Part shown: positions 44,328 to 56,430 of the stretch, in pieces
How positions within the stretch are numbered: the first letter of the stretch is position 1
Layout of the letters: each line of letters begins with the position of its first letter
Source: Prochlorococcus marinus str. MIT 9313
GTDB lineage: Bacteria; Cyanobacteriota; Cyanobacteriia; PCC-6307; Cyanobiaceae
Length of the DNA: 64,000 nt
Assembly (NCBI RefSeq): GCF_000011485.1
Contig: NC_005071.1
Location: forward strand, 2,297,347 to 2,361,346
Direction: 5' to 3'
The notes under the pieces: model-generated
Database searches by the model: none
What the model was told of the DNA's origin: nothing
The model's input: the letters and a program-made list of their open reading frames with translations, nothing else
Translations under genes and position numbers: made by a program

Positions 44328-45452
44328 GTGAATCTGCAACACACACCCCTCCATGACCTCTGCCGAGATGCAGGCGGCCGGATGGTGCCCTTTGCCGGCT
44401 GGGACATGCCAGTGCAGTTCTCTGGCCTACTCCAAGAACATCAGGCAGTGCGTCAGCAGGTGGGAATGTTCGATATCTCTCATATGGGAGTGCTGCGTCT
44501 CGAAGGAACCAACCCCAAAGACCACTTGCAAGCACTAGTGCCAACCGACCTCAATCGCATCGGTCCAGGTGAGGCTTGCTACACGGTGCTGCTCAACGAA
44601 ACAGGCGGAATTCTCGATGACCTAGTCATTTATGACCTTGGCACCAATAAGCAAGACAGCCAAAGCCTGCTGATTGTGATTAATGCAGCCTGCAGCAAAA
44701 CCGACACCATCTGGTTAAAGCAACATTTGCAGCCCGCAGGCATCGCACTCTCGGATGCCAAGAACAATGGCGTCTTACTGGCACTACAAGGACCCCAAGC
44801 GACCAAGGTGTTGGAACGCTTAAGTGGCGAATCACTAGCGAGCCTTCCCCGCTTCGGCCATCGCCAAGTCCAGTTTTACGGCCTGGGAGCGAAAGATCCC
44901 TCTTCAGTCTTCGTTGCACGAACTGGCTACACCGGCGAAGACGGATTTGAACTGCTCCTGAAGGCAGAAGCCGGCCGAGCCCTCTGGCTCAAATTGCTCG
45001 CAGAAGGAGTCATCCCATGCGGACTCGGTTCCCGTGACACCCTGCGTCTAGAGGCAGCAATGCACCTCTATGGACAGGACATGGACATCAATACAACACC
45101 CTTCGAGGCTGGTCTCGGCTGGTTGGTACACCTGGAAATGCCTGCTCCATTCATGGGTCGAACTGCCTTAGAGCAACAAGCAGAGCAAGGCCCCATTCGC
45201 CGCTTGGTCGGTCTAAAGCTGTCTGGACGAGCCATAGCCCGTCATGGATACCCACTGCTTCACAACAACAACAAAGTGGGAGAAATCACAAGCGGCACCT
45301 GGTCACCCAGTCTGGAAGAAGCGATAGCCCTGGGCTATCTACCCACAGCTCTAGCCCGCATCGGTAACGAAGTGGAGGTAGAGATCCGCGGCAAGCACCA
45401 CCGGGCAACGGTGGTGAAGCGCCCCTTTTATCGCCGTCCTTCCCTTAGCTGA
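44328..45452 (+). CDS. gcvT: Glycine cleavage system T protein (aminomethyltransferase)
   Basis: A 374-residue enzyme from a GTG start that releases ammonia from the aminomethyl-lipoyl group of GcvH and makes methylene-THF. The N-terminal block FAGWDMPVQFSGLLQEHQAVRQQVGMFDISHMG, the substrate-binding Asp segment ARTGYTGEDGFELLL, and the C-terminal GTWSPSLEEAIALGYLP are intact. The H protein gene is at the left edge of the window; no P protein gene is seen. Length is normal. Confidence 0.96.
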   Translation: MNLQHTPLHDLCRDAGGRMVPFAGWDMPVQFSGLLQEHQAVRQQVGMFDISHMGVLRLEGTNPKDHLQALVPTDLNRIGPGEACYTVLLNETGGILDDLVIYDLGTNKQDSQSLLIVINAACSKTDTIWLKQHLQPAGIALSDAKNNGVLLALQGPQATKVLERLSGESLASLPRFGHRQVQFYGLGAKDPSSVFVARTGYTGEDGFELLLKAEAGRALWLKLLAEGVIPCGLGSRDTLRLEAAMHLYGQDMDINTTPFEAGLGWLVHLEMPAPFMGRTALEQQAEQGPIRRLVGLKLSGRAIARHGYPLLHNNNKVGEITSGTWSPSLEEAIALGYLPTALARIGNEVEVEIRGKHHRATVVKRPFYRRPSLS

Positions 45453-45534
45453 AGGCCATCGCCAAAACCGGTCGTTCTAATAAGCGGCAACAAGCCCCTG
45501 TGGGAAACTCGCTTTTCATCCTGAAGCCTTCCCC

Positions 45535-47355
45535 ATGCGCAGCAACGGTTGCGGCGAACTGCGCAGTAAGCACATCGCCTCCAACGTGAAACTGTGTGGC
45601 TGGGTTGATCGCTGTCGAGACCATGGCGGAGTGATCTTCATCGATCTACGAGACCGCAGTGGAACCATACAAATCACCGTGGATCCCGATCAAGGTACTG
45701 AGCTCTTCGCAAGCGCAGAGAGCCTGCGTAATGAAACCGTCCTGCAAATCACGGGTCTGGTCAGACCCAGGCCGGCCGATGCAATCAACAGCAAACTCAG
45801 CACCGGCGAGATTGAGGTGCTAGCCAATGGTCTCGAGGTACTCAACCCCGTCACAGGCAACCTGCCCTTTACGGTCTCGATCCACGACGAAGAACCCGTC
45901 AAAGAAGAGCTACGTCTGCGTCACCGCCACCTGGATCTGCGCCGGGAACGAATGAGCCGCAATCTCCAGCTACGCCACACAACCATTAAAACGGCTCGTC
46001 ATTTTTTGGAAGACGAAGGATTCATCGAAGTGGAAACTCCTGTTCTCACACGCTCCACTCCCGAAGGAGCCCGCGACTACCTAGTGCCTTCAAGGGTATG
46101 CAGCGGTGAATGGTTTGCTCTGCCTCAATCCCCCCAGCTGTTCAAACAATTACTCATGGTGGGCGGATTGGAGCGCTACTACCAAGTCGCTCGCTGCTTC
46201 CGCGATGAAGACCTACGCGCCGACAGGCAGCCGGAATTCACCCAGCTGGACATCGAAATGAGTTTCATGGATCAAGAACAGATCCTCAAGCTCAATGAAC
46301 GACTGATCGCCGCCATCTGGAAAGCAGTGAAGGGCATCGACCTACCACTTCCCTTCCCAAGATTGACCTGGCATGAGGCCATGGACCGATACGGCACCGA
46401 CCGACCCGATACCCGCTATGGAATGGAGCTCAATGATGTCAGCGACATCCTCAAAGACATGGGCTTCAAAGTCTTCTCCGGGGCCATAGCCGCTGGAGGC
46501 TCTGTGAAGTGCATCACTGTGCCAAACGGGAATGACCTGATCAGCAACGTGCGCATCAAACCCGGTGGAGACATTTTCAACGAAGCCCAAAAAGCTGGGG
46601 CCGGTGGCCTGGCTTTCATCCGTGTACGCGATTCCGATGAGATCGACAGCATCGGTGCGATCAAAGACAACCTCAACAGCAAACAAAAGGCAGCCCTGCT
46701 GAAACAGACTGGAGCCAAAGCGGGTGACTTGATTTTGTTCGGAGCAGGCAAGACCGCCACCGTCAACAGCGCCCTTGACCGGGTGCGGCAATTCCTGGGC
46801 CGCGAGTTGGGCCTGATCCCCACAGACCAAGACAACAAGCTATGGCAGTTCCTCTGGGTCGTGGACTTCCCGATGTTCGAGTTGAACGCAGAAGAAAACC
46901 GCCTTGAGGCTCTCCATCACCCCTTCTGTGCACCAAATAAAGACGATCTAGGCGACGATCCCGACGCCTGGATGGAGCGCCTACCTCAAGCCCGTGCTCA
47001 GGCCTATGACCTTGTCTTGAATGGGCTGGAGCTTGGCGGCGGATCACTACGCATCCACAATGCCGAACTGCAACGACAAGTGCTGCAAACCATCGGTCTG
47101 CCCCTAGAAGAAGCAAAGCAACAATTCGGCTTCCTCATCGATGCCCTTGAGATGGGAGCCCCACCCCATGGCGGCTTGGCATTCGGGATGGATCGGATCG
47201 TCATGCTGCTCACAGGAGAAGACTCGATCCGCGACACGATTGCCTTCCCAAAAACCCAACAAGCTCGCTGCCTGATGACCCAAGCCCCCGCAGGTGTCTC
47301 CAACCATCAATTAGAGGAACTGCATGTAGAAAGCACCTGGGTCGATCCCGAATAG
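45535..47355 (+). CDS. aspS: Aspartate--tRNA ligase
   Basis: A 606-residue class IIb synthetase. The N-terminal anticodon-binding OB fold ([24 protein letters not shown]) is followed by motif 2 ([30 protein letters not shown]), the GAD insertion domain typical of bacterial AspRS ([15 protein letters not shown] onward), and motif 3 ([28 protein letters not shown]). Cyanobacteria lack AsnRS in many lines, so whether it is non-discriminating cannot be decided here. Full length. Confidence 0.96.
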   Translation: MRSNGCGELRSKHIASNVKLCGWVDRCRDHGGVIFIDLRDRSGTIQITVDPDQGTELFASAESLRNETVLQITGLVRPRPADAINSKLSTGEIEVLANGLEVLNPVTGNLPFTVSIHDEEPVKEELRLRHRHLDLRRERMSRNLQLRHTTIKTARHFLEDEGFIEVETPVLTRSTPEGARDYLVPSRVCSGEWFALPQSPQLFKQLLMVGGLERYYQVARCFRDEDLRADRQPEFTQLDIEMSFMDQEQILKLNERLIAAIWKAVKGIDLPLPFPRLTWHEAMDRYGTDRPDTRYGMELNDVSDILKDMGFKVFSGAIAAGGSVKCITVPNGNDLISNVRIKPGGDIFNEAQKAGAGGLAFIRVRDSDEIDSIGAIKDNLNSKQKAALLKQTGAKAGDLILFGAGKTATVNSALDRVRQFLGRELGLIPTDQDNKLWQFLWVVDFPMFELNAEENRLEALHHPFCAPNKDDLGDDPDAWMERLPQARAQAYDLVLNGLELGGGSLRIHNAELQRQVLQTIGLPLEEAKQQFGFLIDALEMGAPPHGGLAFGMDRIVMLLTGEDSIRDTIAFPKTQQARCLMTQAPAGVSNHQLEELHVESTWVDPE

Positions 47356-47423
47356 ATTCAGCGCATTCCAGACAACAAGGGGCGTCTTCATTAACCCTGA
47401 AGGCATATCTTCGCGGGCAACCC

Positions 47424-48554
47424 TTGAAGAGCAGCCCCCAGCAAACCAAGACTTCCCGAGTCCGCAGAAGCGGCAGCACAGATCCTGTGCGTCTCTACTT
47501 GCAGGACATTGGACGCGTAGAGCTACTAACCAATGAAGAGGAAGTGACCCTGGCGAGACTTGTGCAGCGCAGGGAAGCCCTACTCAAACAGGAAAGGAAG
47601 CTGGCCTCCAACCAAGAAGCGATCAAAGAATTACAAAGACTGGAGGAGCTGCAGCAACGAGAAGCGAACCATTCATGCCACTGGCCCACCAAACAGGAAT
47701 GGGCGATGGCTGCTGGGCTCACCCTGGCCGAGCTGCAAGAGAAAATCGAGACTGGTTACAAAACCTGGGGAGCCCTGACTGGTCTTGATCCTTTGGAACT
47801 CAAGCGAAGTTTGCGAGCTGGTCGGCGTGCCAAGGATCAGATGATCCAGGCCAATCTTCGACTTGTGGTGGCTGTAGCCAAGAAATATCAACAACGGGGC
47901 ATAGAGCTGCTGGATCTGGTGCAAGAAGGCACCCTGGGCTTGGAACGCGCAGTAGAGAAGTTCGACCCCACCAGAGGTTTCCGCTTCAGCACCTACGCCT
48001 ACTGGTGGATCCGTCAGGGCATCACCAGGGCCATTGCGACGCAAAGTCGGACGATCCGACTGCCGATGCACATCACCGAAAAACTAAACCGCATCAAACG
48101 GGTTCAACAGGAGATTGCTAGCAGCCAAGGACGATTAGCTTCGATTGCCGATCTCGCCAAGGCACTTGGCCTTAGTGAAGAAACAGTGCGCCTAACCCTA
48201 ATGAGGGTTCCACGTTCGATCTCCCTGGAAACTCGAATAGGCCAAGAACAAGACACCCAACTCGGCGATCTGCTGGAAGACAGCAACGCGACCCCAGAGG
48301 AGAAACTCACCCGCAATCAATTGCACAACGACCTTGAAATCTTGCTGGATGAACTAAGCAACCGCGAAGCGACAGTCATCAGACGACGTTTTGGACTTGA
48401 AGACGACACTCCGCAAACCCTGACGCAAATCGGCGAGGCAATGCATCTATCGCGAGAACGAGTGCGTCAGATTGAAACCCATGCCCTCTTGAAATTGCGT
48501 CAACCGCAACGTCGCTGCAAGGTACGGGACTACATTCAAAATCTCGATTCCTGA
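47424..48554 (+). CDS. Group 2 sigma-70 family RNA polymerase sigma factor
   Basis: A 376-residue primary-like sigma factor from a TTG start. Region 1.2 begins DPVRLYLQDIGRVELLTNEEE, region 2 contains LRLVVAVAKKYQQRGIELLDLVQEGTLGLERAVEKFDPTRGFRFSTYAYWWIRQGI, and region 4.2 ends LTQIGEAMHLSRERVRQIETHALLKLR. The N-terminus is short, as in group 2 factors, rather than the long region 1.1 of the housekeeping RpoD. A divergent loop (ANHSCHWPTKQEWAMAAGLTL) lies between regions 1.2 and 2.1. It should recognise RpoD-like promoters under stress or light-dark change. Confidence 0.92.
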   Translation: MKSSPQQTKTSRVRRSGSTDPVRLYLQDIGRVELLTNEEEVTLARLVQRREALLKQERKLASNQEAIKELQRLEELQQREANHSCHWPTKQEWAMAAGLTLAELQEKIETGYKTWGALTGLDPLELKRSLRAGRRAKDQMIQANLRLVVAVAKKYQQRGIELLDLVQEGTLGLERAVEKFDPTRGFRFSTYAYWWIRQGITRAIATQSRTIRLPMHITEKLNRIKRVQQEIASSQGRLASIADLAKALGLSEETVRLTLMRVPRSISLETRIGQEQDTQLGDLLEDSNATPEEKLTRNQLHNDLEILLDELSNREATVIRRRFGLEDDTPQTLTQIGEAMHLSRERVRQIETHALLKLRQPQRRCKVRDYIQNLDS

Positions 48555-48577
48555 TTAACACTTCACAAACGCACTGA

Positions 48578-49066
48578 ATTTCAATACCTCAGACCTCCTT
48601 CATTGAAATCGGCATCCCAGCAGACAAACGAAAGGCAATCTCTGATGGCCTTGGAAGGGTTCTCGCCAATACCTATGTGCTCTACGGCAAAACCCACGGA
48701 TTCCACTGGAACGTAACCAGCCCGATGTTCCACACGCTCCACCTGATGTTTATGGATCAATACACCGAGCGCTGGAATGCCCTCGATGTGATCGCCGAAC
48801 GCATTCGTGCCCTTGGTTTTCTGGCACCCTTCGGCGGCAATACCCTCGGACAACTCGCTTCGATCAAGGAAGCGGAGCAACATCCCGCCACCCTCGAGAT
48901 GCTGTGCGAGCTGGTCGATGGTCATGAAGAAGTGGCACGCACCGCTCGGGAAATTTTCAAACTGGCTGAAGCCGCCAATGACCAACCCAGCGCCGATCTA
49001 TTAACCCAGCGGCTTGAGATTCACGAAAAAACCGCCTGGATGCTGCGCAGCCTGCTGGAAGCATAA
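48578..49066 (+). CDS. dps: Dps/ferritin-like DNA-protecting protein, start uncertain
   Basis: A Dps-type protein that oxidises ferrous iron with peroxide and protects DNA. The ferroxidase block YGKTHGFHWNVTSPMFHTLHLMFMDQYTERWNALDVIAERI (H, H, D and E ligands) is complete. Homologous sequence (IEIGIPADKRKAISDGLGRVLANTY) continues upstream of the first ordinary start codon (GTG at 48677), but this stretch has no ATG, GTG or TTG in frame until a TGA at 48575. Either an ATT/ATA near 48578 is used, or the protein starts at the GTG and loses most of helix A. I give the long form. Confidence 0.75.
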   Translation: MSIPQTSFIEIGIPADKRKAISDGLGRVLANTYVLYGKTHGFHWNVTSPMFHTLHLMFMDQYTERWNALDVIAERIRALGFLAPFGGNTLGQLASIKEAEQHPATLEMLCELVDGHEEVARTAREIFKLAEAANDQPSADLLTQRLEIHEKTAWMLRSLLEA

Positions 49067-49085
49067 GAAAGCCGAGCTAACTTAA

Positions 49086-51457
<2,372 letters not shown>

Positions 51458-51460
51458 ACC

Positions 51461-51994
51461 TCAAAGCTTGATTGCCTCCCGCTGAGTGATCTCAGCCTTC
51501 CACAACCGCCAACGCACCTCTAAGCCGTCAGGTACATCAACCACTATCGGAAAGGAGGCGTTATAGGGCACCAAATAAGGCTTACTGCCAAGAACAAGAA
51601 AGCTCTCACGCTTCGGCTCATCAGGAGGACAAACCATGCGGGTGGACATCACCTTGACTGCACCTGCAACGCTATAGAGCATCCGCTGCTCAGCTCCTTG
51701 AAACCGCTCCATCCTCAGCCCTTGACCAGCCAAGTGATACTGATTGCAGACCAATTGGATCGTTCGACCCACAATCAACTGGACCCGCCAATCCACAGCA
51801 TTAGTGGACAGGCCAGGATCAGAACTTTTTGCTAGCAACCCTGGGAGCTGAATCACCCAGCGTTGATGTCCAGCAATCGGCTGCGGGTAATCATTCAAAT
51901 CCATTCGAGGTATTGCCCGCAGGGGTTCCAACACTGTCGTCGACCACAAAACAACCAGCCCGAAAAAGATTCTGTTCTGAATTGATGCCTGCAT
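51461..51994 (-). CDS. Ecotin-family serine protease inhibitor
   Basis: About 177 residues from the ATG at 51994 (longer frame to 52030). The first 28 residues are an export signal. The rest aligns well with ecotin: DYPQPIAGHQRWVIQLPG, VQLIVGRTIQLVCNQYHLAGQGL, VMSTRMVCPPDEPKRESFLVLG and FPIVVDVPDGLEVRWRLWKAE. The disulfide pair C83 and C122 is kept. The reactive-site position held by Met84 in E. coli ecotin is Arg119 here (STR-M-VC), which would favour trypsin-like proteases. Ecotins protect periplasmic bacteria against host or predator proteases. It sits on the opposite strand between queE and queC. Confidence 0.88.
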   Translation of the reverse strand: MQASIQNRIFFGLVVLWSTTVLEPLRAIPRMDLNDYPQPIAGHQRWVIQLPGLLAKSSDPGLSTNAVDWRVQLIVGRTIQLVCNQYHLAGQGLRMERFQGAEQRMLYSVAGAVKVMSTRMVCPPDEPKRESFLVLGSKPYLVPYNASFPIVVDVPDGLEVRWRLWKAEITQREAIKL

Positions 51995-52012
51995 ACCAAC
52001 AAGCGCTAGAGA

Positions 52013-52702
52013 ATGTCCAGCATGATCCACTCAACAACCATTGCCCTGCTATCAGGAGGTCTTGATTCCGCCACTGCCGCTGCCTTGGCAGTGGAAGCAG
52101 GTCAAAAGGTCATCGGACTTTCGTTCGATTACGGGCAACGACATCGCAAAGAACTGCAAGCCGCTGACGCGCTGGCGGCCCACATGGGTCTAAGCGAACA
52201 CCATGTAATCAGTGTCAACCTTGGCAGTTGGGGAGGCTCCTCCCTCACCGATCTAACGCAAACAGTACCCAGTGAAGGAGTCGTTGACGGAGTGATCCCC
52301 AACACTTACGTACCTGGACGCAACACGGTCTTCATTGCCATTGGCCTCAGTCTTGCCGAAGCACGTAATGCCAATCAGCTGGTGTTAGGGATAAATGCAA
52401 TGGACTACTCCGGCTATCCAGACTGCAGACCTGACTATCTCAGGGCCTATCAGAGCTTGGCTGATCTGGCGAATAAAGCTGGCCGTGAAGGACATGGAAT
52501 CAAACTCTGGGCTCCTTTAATTGATTGGAACAAGAAACAAATTGTGCAAGAAGCACTTCGACTCGGAGTACCGATCGATAAAACCTGGAGCTGCTATAGC
52601 GGAGGCGATCATGCCTGCGGTATATGCGACAGCTGCCGCATCCGCGATGCAGCTTTGAGCGAGGCTGGCAGATCAGATCTCTGCAGCAAGTCAACACCAT
52701 GA
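52013..52702 (+). CDS. queC: 7-cyano-7-deazaguanine synthase QueC
   Basis: A 229-residue ATP-dependent enzyme converting 7-carboxy-7-deazaguanine to preQ0 in queuosine synthesis. The PP-loop is [17 protein letters not shown] at the start, [18 protein letters not shown] is typical, and the zinc site is [20 protein letters not shown] second ATG at 52022 is possible. It overlaps pabB by four bases (ATGA). Confidence 0.95.
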
Positions 52703-54039
52703 CTTCTCTAGAGCGGCGACTTTGCCGCTGGCAAGAACCAGCGAAGTTGGCAAAACAACTCACCAAAACTTGGGGAGAAGCTGGGCTTGTCTGGCTGGAT
52801 GGAGACGGCAGTGGTCTAGGTCGTTGGGCGACCCTGGCAGTCGATCCCATTAATCAGATTTGTTGCCGAGGCATCCCTGGCGAAAAAGGCGCCAGCAACC
52901 CATTCGAAGCCCTACGTGATCTAGAACCAGGACACTGGACAGGCTGGCTTAGCTACGAAGCAGCAGCATGGATAGAACCCAAAAATCCCTGGAAAGCAGA
53001 TTGCATGGCGACTCTGTGGATGGCGCAACATGACCCAGTACTGCGATTTGACCTTCAAAAGCATCAACTCTGGATTGAAGGATGTCATCCCAAACGACTG
53101 CAAGAATTGGCAAGCTGGCTAGAAGCCAACCCACCTGAAGATGCACCTAAAAGGAGCAAAGATGAGTCGTTACTTGCAACAACAGACCTCAATATTCCCG
53201 TCAATGCATGGCAATGGCTCACCACTAGAGCTGACTATGCACGTGATGTGCAGCAGATCAGACATTGGATTGCCAACGGCGATATTTTCCAAGCCAATCT
53301 CAGCGCTTGCTGTACCACCACGATCCCTTCCGGAAGCTTCGCCGTAGACCTTTTCCTAAAACTTCGTCACCACAACCCAGCTCCATTTGCCGGCCTAGTG
53401 ATAGCTGCAGGCCTTGCAAACGGTGAAGCCGTGATCTCCGCCTCTCCAGAGCGTTTCCTAAAAGCACTCCCCACAGGAGAAATTGAAACTCGACCAATCA
53501 AAGGGACCCGACCACGCCACCCCAATCAAAGCCAAGACTCTGATCTGGCAGCTGATCTTGTTTGCAGCAGCAAAGACCGAGCTGAAAACGTGATGATCGT
53601 CGATCTATTGCGCAACGATCTAGGGCGAGTCTGTCAACCCGGCTCCATCACAGTGCCTCAATTGGTAGGCCTTGAGAGCTATCCCCATGTGCATCACCTC
53701 ACCTCAATAGTGCAAGGACGGCTTCGATCAGACCAATCTTGGGTAGACCTACTACAAGCCTGTTGGCCGGGAGGCTCCATCAGCGGTGCCCCCAAGCTGC
53801 GCGCCTGTCAGCGGCTGAACGAACTGGAACCAACAGCACGCGGGCCCTATTGCGGATCGTTGTTGCATCTCAACTGGGATGGGCAGCTCGACAGCAGCAT
53901 TCTGATTCGCTCGATGTTGCTCGAGGGGAACACGTTACGAGCCCATGCCGGCTGCGGCATCGTGACCGGTTCCGACCCCTATTGCGAAGCTGATGAGCTG
54001 AACTGGAAACTGCTGCCACTACTGGAGGCACTGCAATGA
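52699..54039 (+). CDS. pabB: Aminodeoxychorismate synthase component I
   Basis: A 446-residue chorismate-binding enzyme. The catalytic domain holds [53 protein letters not shown] and [13 protein letters not shown]. The lysine in PIKGT is the residue that distinguishes PabB from anthranilate synthase TrpE (PIAGT), so folate synthesis rather than tryptophan is indicated. It overlaps pabC by four bases (ATGA), and its start overlaps the queC stop. Confidence 0.94.
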
Positions 54040-54896
54040 AAAACCAGATTGCCTGGATCGATGGCAGCTGGGGTAGCACTGCGGAGCTCGCTCTTCCTCT
54101 AGGAGATCGAGGCCTGCAGCTTGCCGATGGCATCTTTGAGACAATTCTGATCCTTGATGGACATCCACAACTCCTCAATGCTCATCTCAGCCGCTGGCAG
54201 ACCAGCGCATGCCTACTAGAGATGGCCCCCCCGCCTACAGCGAAATGGTTGACACCTCTGATCAAAGAGGGCCTGAAACAATGCAACTTGGACAATGGCA
54301 ATGGGGCCCTGCGCCTCAACTGGAGCCGTGGCGATAGGTCAAGCCGAGGCATCAGCCTGCCCCAGAGCAACCCGAGTTCAACAACCCATCGCTTCTGGCT
54401 AGAGCTGAATGCAGTGGAGCCCTGCTTTACTCCACTTACCACGATCATCAGTTGCCATGAGCGTCGCAACGCCAATAGTCGCTTGAGTCGTTGCAAAACC
54501 TTCGCCTACGGTCAAGCGATACAGGCCCGCCACGAAGCACAAAAAGCGAATTGCGATGAGGCCATCCTGCTAAGCACAAGCGGTGAACTTTGTTGTGGCA
54601 GTACCGCCAACCTCATCGTGCGACGAAACAATCATTGGCTCACACCTCGGCTTGCTAGTGGCTGTCTACCAGGTGTCATGCGACAACAGGGCCTCGAACA
54701 AGGATGGCTGCAAGAAACTCAACTAGAAGCCACACCAGAAAAAGATGATCAATGGCTACTGATTAATAGCCTCAGCTGCCAACCCATCGTGAAGCTCGAT
54801 GATCATCTGCTCAGAGCATGGTCGGATCCTGAAGGCCTTTGGTACTCCCTCTTAAAAGCCAACAACACTGACACTTCTCCCAGACATACAGATTAA
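54036..54896 (+). CDS. pabC: Aminodeoxychorismate lyase (class IV aminotransferase fold)
   Basis: A 286-residue PLP enzyme of the BCAT/ADCL family. GDRGLQLADGIFETILILDG starts the core, and KTFAYGQAIQARHEAQKANCDEAILLSTSGELCCGSTANLIVRR carries the PLP lysine and phosphate-binding residues. Tight coupling to pabB shows that it removes pyruvate from aminodeoxychorismate to give 4-aminobenzoate for folate. The gene is the last of a plus-strand run and is convergent with urtE. Confidence 0.92.
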   Translation: MKNQIAWIDGSWGSTAELALPLGDRGLQLADGIFETILILDGHPQLLNAHLSRWQTSACLLEMAPPPTAKWLTPLIKEGLKQCNLDNGNGALRLNWSRGDRSSRGISLPQSNPSSTTHRFWLELNAVEPCFTPLTTIISCHERRNANSRLSRCKTFAYGQAIQARHEAQKANCDEAILLSTSGELCCGSTANLIVRRNNHWLTPRLASGCLPGVMRQQGLEQGWLQETQLEATPEKDDQWLLINSLSCQPIVKLDDHLLRAWSDPEGLWYSLLKANNTDTSPRHTD

Positions 54897-54926
54897 TGCC
54901 CCAGCCCTAAACATCTCCATACGCAC

Positions 54927-55634
54927 TCATACACTGAGGAATTGATCCACCACTGCCTGACTAAGATCGCTGGTCGGACCACTGGCCACAATGCCACCTC
55001 GTTGCATGGCGTAGTAGCGATCAGCTTGACGAACAAAGTGCAGATGCTGCTCTACCAAAAGAACGCCAATCCCTGTCTCGGCAATGATGCGTCGAACAGC
55101 CCTTTCAATGTCTTGAACGATATTGGGCTGAATACCCTCTGTCGGTTCATCTAGCAGGAGCAATTTCGGCTTACCAAGCAGAGCCCGAGCAATCGCAAGC
55201 TGCTGCTGTTGCCCACCACTGAGGTCTCCGCCCTTACGCGGCAAAAACTCCTGCAGGATCGGGAACAACTCATAAACAAGCGGGTCAATGCTGTGGTTTC
55301 GCGCCAAGCCGCCGGGCAATGCCTCCATCCCTAGCATCAGGTTCTCCTCCACCGTCAGATGGGGAATAATTTCTCGCCCCTGAGGCACATAACCAATGCC
55401 AGCACGTGCCCGCTGATGCGGAGGATGGCGATCCAAGCCTTCACCATTAAACAGAATCTCTCCACTACGAGGACGCAACAGACCGATCAATGATTTCAAC
55501 AAGGTGGTCTTGCCCACACCGTTGCGGCCAATCAAGCAGACCATCTCACCAGCTTTCACAGTGAGGTCGACATCCCTAAGGATATGGCTCTCACCGTAGT
55601 AGGTGTTTAGACCACGGATCTCAAGAATGGTCAT
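54927..55634 (-). CDS. urtE: Urea ABC transporter ATP-binding protein UrtE
   Basis: A 235-residue branched-chain-type ATPase (LivF-like). Walker A is IGRNGVGKTTLL, the signature LSGGQQQQLAIARALL, and Walker B LLLLDEPTEGIQP. The protein begins MTILEIRGLNTYYGESHILR. Last gene of the urtABCDE operon, 43 bases after urtD. Urea specificity follows from the operon and the urease genes beyond it. Confidence 0.95.
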   Translation of the reverse strand: MTILEIRGLNTYYGESHILRDVDLTVKAGEMVCLIGRNGVGKTTLLKSLIGLLRPRSGEILFNGEGLDRHPPHQRARAGIGYVPQGREIIPHLTVEENLMLGMEALPGGLARNHSIDPLVYELFPILQEFLPRKGGDLSGGQQQQLAIARALLGKPKLLLLDEPTEGIQPNIVQDIERAVRRIIAETGIGVLLVEQHLHFVRQADRYYAMQRGGIVASGPTSDLSQAVVDQFLSV

Positions 55635-55677
55635 CGGTTGCAGAGAATCATGAACTGCATAGGTAGAAAGCGCTGCA

Positions 55678-56430
55678 TCAGGCAACCTCCTCATTACGAC
55701 CTAAATACACCTCGATCACGCGTGGATCACACTGAATCTGATCCATCGAGCCCTCGCAGAGAACGTGGCCCTGATGAAGAACAGAAACCTGACTCTCCAG
55801 GCGCCGGATGAACTCCATGTCATGGTCAATCACCAAAACAGTGTGATCACCAACGAGAGACTTGAGCAGATCCGCGGTGAGATCTGTTTCCTCATCCGTC
55901 AAACCAGCAACTGGCTCATCAACCAATAACAGGTCGGGTGACTGACCCACAAGCATGGCGATCTCCAACCACTGCTTCTGCCCATGAGACAACGATCCAG
56001 CAACTTGATGCGCACGTGTCTGCAGGGAAACGATACCCATCAAATGGGCTATGCGATCGCGCTCAACAGCATTAAGACCTGAGCTTAAAAGTGGCCAAGG
56101 GCGCTTTGGATGACTGACCGCCAAGGCGAGGTTTTCCTCAACAGTGAGGTTTTCGAAGACTCTCGGGCTCTGAAACTTCCTACCAATCCCAAGCCGGGCA
56201 ATCCTGTGTTCCGGCTTGTTTAAAAGAGATTGGCCCTTAAACAAAACATCACCTGCCGTTGGTCGAAGCTTGCCAGTAATCACGTCAAGGAAGGTGGTCT
56301 TGCCTGCACCGTTGGGACCAATCACGGCACGCAGTTCTCCTGGCTGCAGGCTGAGATTGAGATCACGCAGTGCCATAAAGCCATCAAAGCTGACACTGAT
56401 TTGACTCAACTCAAGCAAAGCGGTTGTCAT
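55678..56430 (-). CDS. urtD: Urea ABC transporter ATP-binding protein UrtD
   Basis: A 250-residue LivG-like ATPase starting MTTALLELSQISVSFDGFMALR; the frame is open further upstream but overlaps urtC. Walker A is IGPNGAGKTTFL, signature LSHGQKQWLEIAML, Walker B LLLVDEPVAGLTD. It overlaps the urtC stop by four bases (ATGA). Confidence 0.95.
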   Translation of the reverse strand: MTTALLELSQISVSFDGFMALRDLNLSLQPGELRAVIGPNGAGKTTFLDVITGKLRPTAGDVLFKGQSLLNKPEHRIARLGIGRKFQSPRVFENLTVEENLALAVSHPKRPWPLLSSGLNAVERDRIAHLMGIVSLQTRAHQVAGSLSHGQKQWLEIAMLVGQSPDLLLVDEPVAGLTDEETDLTADLLKSLVGDHTVLVIDHDMEFIRRLESQVSVLHQGHVLCEGSMDQIQCDPRVIEVYLGRNEEVA

